Below, piece after piece: positions 16,454 to 21,921 of a DNA stretch of 26,113 bases. The stretch comes from an uncultured Varibaculum sp. Its GTDB lineage: Bacteria; Actinomycetota; Actinomycetes; Actinomycetales; Actinomycetaceae. The notes below the pieces were generated by a model. It did not search any database. It saw only the letters and a list, made by a program, of their open reading frames with translations, and was not told the origin of the DNA. Made by a program: the position numbers and the translations under genes. The stretch lies in NCBI RefSeq assembly GCF_902489465.1, contig NZ_CABTZZ010000023.1:1-26113 (forward strand), read 5' to 3'. Position 1 is the stretch's first letter. Each line of letters starts with the position of its first letter.

Positions 16454-16601
16454 TCGCATATCCAAGTGTGGAAGCAATATTGCGACCACAAAACAAGACA
16501 CAATCTGCCTCATTGATGGTACGGTTTTTCCCGAAGTTCTGGCTGGTGAATGTTTGAATCTGATTACCCATGGCAAGGATCCTGTTCTGAGAGCCCGATA
16601 G
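16446..16601 (+). pseudogene. Possible coding remnant, family unknown
   Basis: A 51-codon open stretch with no usable start codon reads as protein-like sequence, including TICLIDGTVFPEVLAGECLN and LITHGKDPVLRAR before the stop. It begins right after repeat copy B. I do not recognise the family. It could be the C-terminal scrap of a gene cut off by the event that placed hicAB here, or chance. Confidence 0.3.
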
Positions 16602-16640
16602 ACAATGAAATGCACCGATTGATGCAAAAAGCTCTCAGAA
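16585..16640. repeat. 10-bp perfect inverted repeat
   Basis: TTCTGAGAGC (16585-16594) and GCTCTCAGAA (16631-16640) are perfect complements separated by 36 bases. Neither side has the T-run of a terminator. It overlaps the end of the coding remnant at 16446-16601. It may be a binding site or a relic of a mobile element. Confidence 0.45.
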
Positions 16641-16765
16641 GAAGGCCAGAAACCCGCCAGGAGTTAACCCCTGTTAAGAGGATTGGTGACATGCCTGCTT
16701 AGGGTTACTGTTTGATTGCCGCCGATCTCAAGAGCGTTAAATCTGTCTTTCGCGTTTGGCGCTAT

Positions 16766-16791
16766 TCTGAGAAGAGGGTCTGAGAAGAGGG
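16766..16791. repeat. Tandem 13-bp repeat
   Basis: TCTGAGAAGAGGG occurs twice head to tail, with no spacer, just ahead of the TATAAT at 16802-16807. It could be a slippage duplication or a pair of regulator sites covering the -35 region of the Abi gene promoter. Confidence 0.5.
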
Positions 16792-16801
16792 ATGTTGCCC
16801 G

Positions 16802-16807
16802 TATAAT
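16802..16807 (+). promoter_or_regulatory. Candidate -10 box for the Abi leader transcript
   Basis: A perfect TATAAT occurs about 200 bases before the Abi start. The -35 position (near 16779-16784) has no TTGACA but falls on the tandem 13-bp repeat, so activation by a protein is possible. Transcription from here would give a leader of about 190 nt. Confidence 0.4.
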
Positions 16808-16812
16808 CCTCG

Positions 16813-16985
16813 TGCTAGGGCAGTATTAATCGTTTGGTCTGTTGTGTTCTGCTCACAGACGGGCTGAGTTTGCTACAGGCACAAGACGTTTACTGGTTGT
16901 TATTATCGTTGTTCTCGCTTAGACTGGTGGTATCAAGACCGGTTCCGCCCGTGAGGGTCCAGGGCCGGTCCTCATTGTTTCTACG
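16813..16985 (+). ncRNA. Candidate structured RNA upstream of the Abi_2 gene
   Basis: This non-coding stretch holds two clear hairpins. GTCTGT/ACAGAC (16837-16842 with 16855-16860) has a 12-nt loop. GACCGG/CCGGTC (16937-16942 with 16965-16970) encloses an inner CCC-GTGA-GGG (16948-16957) with a GNRA tetraloop. An RNA family called abiF RNA is known next to abiF-type genes; I recall it only in outline and could not test the match. The RNA could be an antitoxin or guide for the HEPN protein, a 5' leader, or a free small RNA. The boundaries are estimates. Confidence 0.4.
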
Positions 16986-17003
16986 CTCGAGTAGGAGTTG
17001 GTG

Positions 17004-17957
17004 ATGCCGCAGTCTCTAGATGCTCCTTTAGGCAAGCGGTTCAAAAAGCATGGCGAGCAGATAGCTTTGCTGCGCGAACGCGGCATGCTAATCGAATCTG
17101 ATTCTGAAGCGTGCCGACTACTCGAACAGGTGAATTACTATCGTCTTTCGGGATACTGGTATTCATGGCGCAGACTACTAGAACCGGGGAAACGTGCTGA
17201 TAGTTTTATCGAGGGCACGACCTTGGCTGATGTAACTGCCGTCTATGAGTTCGACTGCAAGCTTCGTGAGATTGTGTTTGCCTGTCTTGCCCCGATAGAG
17301 CTTTCGGTGCGCTCCATGCTTGGACACGAACTCGGCCGCATCGACACTTTCGCGCATCTACACCCAAATGCTCTCGGGCCGCTAGCACAAGCATCTGACG
17401 GTGAGGGGGCGTCTGCCGGGTATCTAAAGTGGCTGGGACGTTACGAAAAAGAGTTACGCGCCTCTCGTGAAGATTTCGTGGCTCACCACAATGAAAAGTA
17501 TGGTGGCAGGCTTCCTATCTGGGCTGCTGTAGAAGTAATGGATTGGGGGTCGCTGACTTACCTGTACCAGTTAGCTCCCATCGGTGTGCGAGACACAATC
17601 GCGGCTCGCGTAGATTTGACTGCAGCCCAATTCGGTTCGTGGCTGAAAGTGCTAAATATTTTGCGTAATTATTCAGCCCATCACGCACGCATGTTTAACA
17701 GGGTTTACACCATCAAGCCACGGTTACCTAGAAAAGGCCGCCATACCGAACTGGACATGATTGCGAATACAGTAAACCGCACTTTCGGGCAGTTAACTTT
17801 GATCCAGTATCTTCTCGTTCGCCTAGACCTAGGGAACACAACTCGTCTTCCTAAACTCCTTGAAAAGTACCCCCAGGCTAAGCCGCTACCGATAAGCCAC
17901 CTTGGCATGCCCGATAACTGGCAAGATAATCCTCTCTGGGCAACTAAAACCTGCTAG
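17004..17957 (+). CDS. Abi_2 family (AbiD/AbiF-like) abortive infection protein
   Basis: The 318-residue protein matches the Abi_2 family, phage-resistance proteins related to AbiD/AbiF. The family start LLEQVNYYRLSGYWYSWRR is at about 34-53, the helical segment IELSVRSMLGHELG at about 92-106, and a HEPN-type RNase motif R-N-x3-H in RNYSAHHARMFNR at 221-226. HEPN proteins usually cut RNA, so phage-triggered RNA cleavage that stops the host cell is the likely mode. No membrane segment is seen. The start is ATG 17004 with AGGAG (16993-16997) at 6 bases; GTG 17001 and TTG 16998 are alternatives. The structured upstream region is listed separately. Confidence 0.85.
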   Translation: MPQSLDAPLGKRFKKHGEQIALLRERGMLIESDSEACRLLEQVNYYRLSGYWYSWRRLLEPGKRADSFIEGTTLADVTAVYEFDCKLREIVFACLAPIELSVRSMLGHELGRIDTFAHLHPNALGPLAQASDGEGASAGYLKWLGRYEKELRASREDFVAHHNEKYGGRLPIWAAVEVMDWGSLTYLYQLAPIGVRDTIAARVDLTAAQFGSWLKVLNILRNYSAHHARMFNRVYTIKPRLPRKGRHTELDMIANTVNRTFGQLTLIQYLLVRLDLGNTTRLPKLLEKYPQAKPLPISHLGMPDNWQDNPLWATKTC

Positions 17958-17988
17958 TCCTCGCGATGTAAAATCATACTCATCCCCA

Positions 17989-18102
17989 TCATCGGTAAAG
18001 GTAGGTTTTGGGTCGGCTTGCCTGCCTGAACATGAGTTGGCAAGCATCTTCTACGATGAAGTCGGAATCTAGAGCTAGGGGTTCATCGATTAGGATTTTG
18101 GG
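17989..18102 (-). pseudogene. Possible decayed gene fragment
   Basis: Read on the minus strand, this 37-codon open stretch looks like real protein (KILIDEPLALDSDFIVEDAC then QLMFRQASRPKTYLYR) but lacks a start codon and stops early. A shift of frame at the stop continues as TDDGDEYDFTSRG, which suggests a frameshifted remnant running towards the Abi gene end. Family not recognised. The gap 17958-18213 otherwise shows only a perfect hairpin at 18096-18115. Confidence 0.3.
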
Positions 18103-18115
18103 TTAATACCCAAAA
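18096..18115. repeat. Perfect 8-bp hairpin
   Basis: TTTTGGGT (18096-18103) and ACCCAAAA (18108-18115) pair around TAAT. It could serve as a weak terminator for the convergent neighbours (the Abi gene from the left and the small minus-strand gene from the right), since its arms end in A and T runs. Confidence 0.45.
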
Positions 18116-18213
18116 GCAGTACGGAGAAGCAAGCCATAATAAATATGTGACTGGCTTTAACCGATTTTCAAGTTTTGACTATTTGAACGCTCCCAAGGCA
18201 TGTAAATATTGCG

Positions 18214-18486
18214 TCATGTGTCATTCTCCGTCAAATATTGATGCGTAGTTGTTGATAAAGGCAAAGGGAAATCTTTAGTTCTTTTGTAATCTTCTTGCAA
18301 AGCCAATAGCTGGTCGCATAGGGAAGAAGGTAGGAGGAAATATTGCTCAAACGCGAGCGAAACAATAAAATCTAAATCTTCGCCCTCGCCATACTCGTAA
18401 TCATCTATTAGCGTCCGAACCGATATATCTGACTTTTCATACAGATATTGTCGAACTCGCTTATAAAGATCAGAATAAGTCAACAT
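18214..18486 (-). CDS. Small acidic hypothetical protein
   Basis: This 90-residue soluble protein is acidic and rich in Tyr and Leu (MLTYSDLYKRVRQYLYEKSD, then DYEYGEGEDLDFIVS, FEQYFLLPSSLCDQLLALQE). I do not recognise the family. ATG 18486 has AGAGG about 8 bases upstream. Its start overlaps the end of another minus-strand reading (stop at 18470), a layout typical of coupled two-gene units such as toxin-antitoxin or immunity pairs, but the partner looks broken. The local AT content is higher than in neighbouring genes, which suggests transfer. Confidence 0.55.
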   Translation of the reverse strand: MLTYSDLYKRVRQYLYEKSDISVRTLIDDYEYGEGEDLDFIVSLAFEQYFLLPSSLCDQLLALQEDYKRTKDFPLPLSTTTHQYLTENDT

Positions 18487-18651
18487 GCGTTAACCTCTCA
18501 TCAATATATGCGCTTGCTATTTCATCATTTTTAACAACAATTTTTAATATCCCACCATCTGTCCTCTTTAGGTAACTATATTCTAGTTTTCTCTCGGGAT
18601 TGGTTAAAGCTAATAGTATTTCTGATTTGATTCGCTCTTTGTCTCAGTCAT
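18470..18651 (-). pseudogene. Frameshifted or truncated small gene, partner of the 90-residue protein
   Basis: On the minus strand, 57 codons from 18643 to the stop at 18470 read as convincing protein (KSEILLALTNPERKLEYSYL, then KRTDGGILKIVVKNDEIASA, YIDERLTHVDLF) but no ATG, GTG or TTG is in frame. An ATG at 18651 in the neighbouring frame opens with MTETK. A single indel near 18636 would join the two into a protein of about 60 residues. Either that gene is frameshifted, or this is the C-terminal piece of a longer gene interrupted by a TGA at 18644-18646. It ends 17 bases inside the next gene. Confidence 0.4.
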
Positions 18652-18855
18652 TAGGGAAAGGCGTATGTTTTGAAATCCATCCATGAGACGCAAGTATTAA
18701 GCAAAATGCGAAAGTCTTCCTACCACAAGGAAATCCGCGCCCAGCGCGGCTTGGACGGGTCAAATCGAATACTACGGCACGTAGCGCCCTGCGCCATCTG
18801 GATTAACCAGGTGTCTAATGGTTTTGTTTTAATTTCCTGGTTCTGTTCATGGTAT
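18652..18855. other. No convincing gene
   Basis: This stretch, between the broken small gene and the palindrome at 18856, holds only short readings without protein-like composition or ribosome sites on either strand. I see no RNA gene. Confidence 0.5.
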
Positions 18856-18868
18856 TTGCATTATGCAA
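18856..18868. promoter_or_regulatory. Palindrome TTGCATTATGCAA
   Basis: This perfect 13-base palindrome (6-bp arms around one T) lies upstream of the plus-strand small membrane protein cluster. TATGGT at about 18889-18894 could be a -10 element, so the palindrome would sit near the -35 position as an operator. The HTH protein encoded by the cluster (19303-19509) is a natural candidate to bind it. Confidence 0.4.
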
Positions 18869-18906
18869 CACGCGTGCTGTGTAGTGGTATGGTGTGCCCC
18901 AGTTAG

Positions 18907-19032
18907 GGGAAGCCAAAAAGAAAGGGAGCGCGCGTTTACAGGACTATAGATAGAACTGACCTGGGCAACCTACTAGCCCTAGCCGGTCTGCTACTTGCCT
19001 TGTGGGATCACTCCCATAAAGATGAAAAGTAG
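18907..19032 (+). CDS. Candidate small one-TM protein without a normal start codon
   Basis: The frame open from 18907 to the TAG at 19030 encodes a typical membrane peptide: TDLGNLLALAGLLLALWD followed by HSHKDEK. A purine-rich AAAGAAAGGGAG (18920-18927) looks like a ribosome site, but the codons after it are GTT, TAC, AGG, ACT and ATA, with no ATG, GTG or TTG in frame. Either a rare start such as ATA 18946 or CTG 18961 is used, or the start was lost. It lies ahead of another small membrane protein, which supports a real gene. Function unknown. Confidence 0.35.
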   Translation, partial: GKPKRKGARVYRTIDRTDLGNLLALAGLLLALWDHSHKDEK

Positions 19033-19047
19033 CCGGTAAGGTCTGGC

Positions 19048-19080
19048 GGGGTCGAAATAGAGAATAGCTACTTCGACCCC
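19048..19080 (+). promoter_or_regulatory. 9-bp hairpin between small genes
   Basis: GGGGTCGAA (19048-19056) and TTCGACCCC (19072-19080) pair perfectly around a 15-base loop. It is not followed by T residues, so it may be an attenuator, an RNA-stability element or a DNA site and not a full terminator. It lies 41 bases before the start of the gene at 19122. Confidence 0.5.
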
Positions 19081-19121
19081 ACCTAGGTCAGATTCTACCA
19101 GCCAACACCGCTAAAAGAGCC

Positions 19122-19310
19122 ATGAACCGGAAAAAGTTTAAGGGGAACCTCGGAACCTTAGGGTGCCTTATCGCTATCGGTGGAGCTAACCTAGCCATCA
19201 CTGACCTACAGGCAGCCACCTGGAAAACAGTCACCATGTGGGTGGTCTGGGTCATAGCTATGGGGATATGTCTTTACGACCTGAACACTGGGGTTAAAGA
19301 CAGTGAGTGA
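19122..19310 (+). CDS. Small two-TM membrane protein
   Basis: The 62-residue protein starts with a basic segment (MNRKKFKGN) and has two hydrophobic stretches (LGTLGCLIAIGGANLAI at about 10-26 and VTMWVVWVIAMGICLY at about 36-51) with a charged tail. I do not recognise the family; proteins of this size and shape occur on plasmids and phages as conserved hypotheticals. Its last 8 bases overlap the start of the HTH gene (GTGAGTGA), so the two are translated together. The ribosome site is weak (AAAAGAG). Confidence 0.55.
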   Translation: MNRKKFKGNLGTLGCLIAIGGANLAITDLQAATWKTVTMWVVWVIAMGICLYDLNTGVKDSE

Positions 19311-19509
19311 GACTTTTTTGGCGCTTCGTGATGTGGCGCGCCTAATCGGTGTTACTAAGGGTACGGCGGCATCTTATAAAGCTAAGGGAATGCTTCCTGC
19401 CCCTGATGCAGTGATTGGTCTTGATGACCGCTCGGTCGCTGGGTGGCGTAAGGAAACAATCATTAAATGGAATGAGGAACGCCCCGGGAAAGGAAACCAC
19501 GGACAGTAA
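19303..19509 (+). CDS. Excisionase-like helix-turn-helix protein
   Basis: The 68-residue protein is a small DNA-binding protein of the MerR/excisionase winged-helix type: FLALRDVARLIGVTKGTAAS with YKAKGMLPAPDAVIGLDDR and SVAGWRKETIIKWNEERPG. Such proteins act as recombination directionality factors or plasmid/phage regulators. GTG 19303 overlaps the gene before it by 8 bases. It lies 0.9 kb from the recombinase genes on the opposite strand, so it might control excision of the neighbouring element, or regulate its own cluster through the palindrome at 18856-18868. Confidence 0.7.
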   Translation: MSETFLALRDVARLIGVTKGTAASYKAKGMLPAPDAVIGLDDRSVAGWRKETIIKWNEERPGKGNHGQ

Positions 19510-19555
19510 TTTTTGTCTTGGCGTGGTTGACTGTTGTTGCAGCTAGGGGCTTAAA

Positions 19556-19601
19556 AACAAGAAAAAGCCCTGGCCAACGTCAAGCAAGTTAGCCAGGGCT
19601 T
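19556..19601 (-). terminator. Intrinsic terminator, mainly for the minus strand
   Basis: AAGCCCTGGC (19565-19574) and GCCAGGGCTT (19592-19601) form a perfect 10-bp stem with a 17-base loop. On the minus strand it is followed by CTTTTTCTTGTTTTT, an efficient T-run, so it ends transcription from the two-TM gene and possibly the recombinase operon. It may also stop plus-strand transcription of the HTH cluster, which ends 55 bases before the stem. Confidence 0.8.
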
Positions 19602-19723
19602 ATCGTGCTAGCAACACTTCGCGTTGCGCACAATTTCCTCCGCTTCACCAATGAAGAAACAAGTTTCTTCACCGTTCATCGTCGTCGTTGTTACTTTCAC
19701 TCTCATTTTGATACAACGTGGTT

Positions 19724-19755
19724 TTTGGGTGCAGCGGGTGAGGTTTGGGTGCAGC
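19724..19755. repeat. Pair of 12-bp direct repeats
   Basis: TTTGGGTGCAGC occurs at 19724-19735 and 19744-19755, 20 bases apart start to start, just after the stop of the two-TM gene. Two helical turns between copies fits sites for one protein on one DNA face, such as a recombinase accessory or phage regulator, but chance is not excluded. Confidence 0.4.
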
Positions 19756-19756
19756 C

Positions 19757-20257
19757 TCAGCAGCCGCGCGATTCAAGATCCGCGTTATTACCCCGTGCGC
19801 GTTTCAAGGCAGCCTTCCATTCCTTTCTTCCAATGCGACACTTTCTGATCCAGAGACAGATTTCCCTTCTGTGCGCAGCGTCCCATTCCTCAACTTCGTC
19901 GCGCCTAGAAATCGTGGTGACTGCTAGCCCCCCGGAGATTGCCCCTACAACTAGCCCCAGAAGCGAAGCAATCGCTTGGATCGAAAGCTCCATTACGAAA
20001 TTAGTAGCAGCATTGATGCTTTCAAATGCGCCAGCACGCCAAGACAAAAAGGCAAAAACACCGATGAACATTACTGAGACAATGGCCTGAATGATAAATG
20101 TCTTTATTCGCTCACGAAATGCGTCTTTACCAGCTCTTTTACTGTGCCACCATTCCTGCGCCAATTCATCAACACTCATCCCGTAAATATTTGTATCCCC
20201 GATATTTTGGTTAAAAATATTCCCGTCTCCAGAATTGCTAATGTTATTGATGTTCAC
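19757..20257 (-). CDS. Two-TM protein with Asn/Gly-rich N-terminus
   Basis: The 166-residue protein opens with MNINNISNSGDGNIFNQNIG and DTNIYG, a repetitive N-G-rich segment like those seen at the front of several membrane-linked defence or effector proteins (comparison from memory). A helix (DELAQEWWHSKRAGKDAFRE) follows, then two TM segments (AIVSVMFIGVFAFLSW at about 58-73 and AIASLLGLVVGAISGGLAV at about 95-113) and a basic, Trp-rich cytoplasmic tail with a conserved look (EWDAAHRREICLWIRKCR). The start is GTG 20257. It is 92 bases after the second recombinase on the same strand and is followed by direct repeats and a terminator. Function unknown; a superinfection-exclusion or phage-defence role is an inference. 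Confidence 0.65.
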   Translation of the reverse strand: MNINNISNSGDGNIFNQNIGDTNIYGMSVDELAQEWWHSKRAGKDAFRERIKTFIIQAIVSVMFIGVFAFLSWRAGAFESINAATNFVMELSIQAIASLLGLVVGAISGGLAVTTISRRDEVEEWDAAHRREICLWIRKCRIGRKEWKAALKRARGNNADLESRGC

Positions 20258-20310
20258 TGGTTTACCTTTCTGTTTGAGGTTTCACCAATATCATATGGAG
20301 GCATCCGCAC

Positions 20311-20337
20311 GCCAGGACTCAACAGTTTTCTCCTGGC
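20311..20337 (-). repeat. 7-bp inverted repeat downstream of the recombinases
   Basis: GCCAGGA (20311-20317) and TCCTGGC (20331-20337) pair around 13 bases in the 92-base gap after the second recombinase gene. It lacks a T-run. It could be a weak terminator, an operator for the two-TM gene, or part of the phage attachment site, which for serine integrases usually lies next to the integrase gene. Confidence 0.35.
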
Positions 20338-20349
20338 TGTCGTTCAGAT

Positions 20350-21921
20350 TCAGTCTTTGAAATAGAGGCGGATAGTTCCGTCGGTCTTTACAGCAGCTTG
20401 CATAACCAGCATGTTCCAGGCTTCGTTGCTGTATTCGAGTGGTGACCGCGTAACTAGATAGTCGTGAATAGCTACTGCTTGCGCGCGGCGAGTGGTGAGG
20501 TCGGTTATCTGGTCGTTGATCGCCTGGTGTTCTTGTTCTTGTTGTTGGTAGCGCTGTTCGAGCTGGTGCCATCGGGCATCGTATTCGTCAGGGTCGTGCG
20601 CGGTGTTGGCGTTTTCGGTGATGAGTTGGTTCATTAACGCTACGGTTTCTTCCATCCGCGTAGCGATCTCAGTCTGGCGGTTTTCGAGTTCTGTCGTGTT
20701 GTAGACGGTGTCGTCGAGTAGTTGCATCGCGCCATCGAGCACGGCATCATTGCTGACGCGTTCGGTGAGGGCGTGGACGAAGGCTTCTTTGATTTGTTGT
20801 TCGGTGACGTGTGGGGTTGTGCAGTGGTAGCCGGGCTTGTATTTGTTGTTGCAGCGCCAGATGTAGCGGCGGTATTTGCTGGTTGAGTGCCAGACTTTAC
20901 GTCCGTACCAGCCGCCACAATCTGCGCATCTGATCCGGGTGGCGAACGGATGGGTGGAGGCGGTTCCTTTTCCTGATCTGCGTGCTAGTTCTGCTTGCAC
21001 GATCTCCCAGGTAGCGGGTTCGATGATTGGCTCATGGTTTCCGGTCACGTAATATTGTGGTACTTCGCCTTCGTTGGTTTTCTTGGTTTTGGTCAGGAAG
21101 TCGGTGGTGAAGCTTTTTTGTAGTAGCGCATCGCCTTTGTATTTTTCGTTGGAAAGGATGGAGCGGATGGTGCTGGCTGACCAGATGTTTTTACCGTGTG
21201 GGGTGAGAATCTGGTCGGTGGTGAGTTCTTTTGCGATTGTCTGCGGCGTGGCTCCTTCAAGGAAGCGGGCATAGATACGGCGCACGGCTGGTGCTTCGGT
21301 TTGGTCGATGGCGAGGTTTCCGTCGTCGCCTTTTTTGTAACCGAGTAGGGATTTGTAGGGCACCATGACTTTTCCGTCGGCGAAGCGTTTGCGGTGTCCC
21401 CATGTTACGTTCTCGGAAATGGAGCGTGATTCTTCTTGTGCCAGGCTGGACATGATCGTGATGAGTAGTTCGCCTTTTGAGTCCAAGGTCCAGATGTTTT
21501 CTTTCTCGAAGTACACTTCTACTCCTGCGTCTTTTAACTGGCGCACGTGAGTTAAGGTATCGACGGTGTTACGGGCAAAACGGGATACGGACTTGGTGAG
21601 AATCAGGTCGATTTTGCCGGCGAGTGCGTCGGCGATCATGGTTTTGAATCCTTGACGATGTCGGGTGTTGGTGCCGGTGATGCCTTCGTCAGCGTACATG
21701 CCAGCGAATTCCCAGTCGGTTCTTGATTGTATATGGCGGGTGTAGTAGTCGATTTGAGCTTCGTATGAGGAGGCTTGTTCTTCTTGCTCGGTGGAGACCC
21801 GCGCGTAGGCTGCAACCCGACGTTTTATTGCGCGGCTAAAACTGTCAGCATTGTGTCTGAGTGTTTTGGTTGCCGGGATCGCGGTAACTCGTTTACGCCT
21901 GGGTGTTGCGGTGGCAGTCAC
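20350..21921 (-). CDS. Large serine recombinase with coiled coil
   Basis: This 523-residue serine recombinase cuts and joins attachment sites through a 5'-phosphoserine link. The resolvase domain (about 34-185) has the catalytic Ser43 in AAYARVSTEQEEQ and the helix motif ILTKSVSRFARN. The recombinase domain follows (ITEN-like linker to EVPQYYVTGNHEPII). A zinc ribbon has Cys pairs (IRCADCGGWYGRK and WRCNNKYKPGYHC), and a long coiled-coil segment spans about 420-490 (DARWHQLEQRYQQQEQEHQ). GTG 21921 has GGAGG at 7 bases. It overlaps the upstream recombinase by 29 bases, so both are made together. It looks complete. Confidence 0.93.
   Translation of the reverse strand: MTATATPRRKRVTAIPATKTLRHNADSFSRAIKRRVAAYARVSTEQEEQASSYEAQIDYYTRHIQSRTDWEFAGMYADEGITGTNTRHRQGFKTMIADALAGKIDLILTKSVSRFARNTVDTLTHVRQLKDAGVEVYFEKENIWTLDSKGELLITIMSSLAQEESRSISENVTWGHRKRFADGKVMVPYKSLLGYKKGDDGNLAIDQTEAPAVRRIYARFLEGATPQTIAKELTTDQILTPHGKNIWSASTIRSILSNEKYKGDALLQKSFTTDFLTKTKKTNEGEVPQYYVTGNHEPIIEPATWEIVQAELARRSGKGTASTHPFATRIRCADCGGWYGRKVWHSTSKYRRYIWRCNNKYKPGYHCTTPHVTEQQIKEAFVHALTERVSNDAVLDGAMQLLDDTVYNTTELENRQTEIATRMEETVALMNQLITENANTAHDPDEYDARWHQLEQRYQQQEQEHQAINDQITDLTTRRAQAVAIHDYLVTRSPLEYSNEAWNMLVMQAAVKTDGTIRLYFKD

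Noticed and set aside
16921..16975. Possible tRNA in the Abi leader
   Set aside because: The stem-loops do not form a cloverleaf, and no TTCRA arm or acceptor stem is present.
18670..18906. 78-residue plus-strand reading
   Set aside because: Composition is not protein-like (many His, Cys, Trp without pattern), no ribosome site, and it runs across the palindrome and promoter area.
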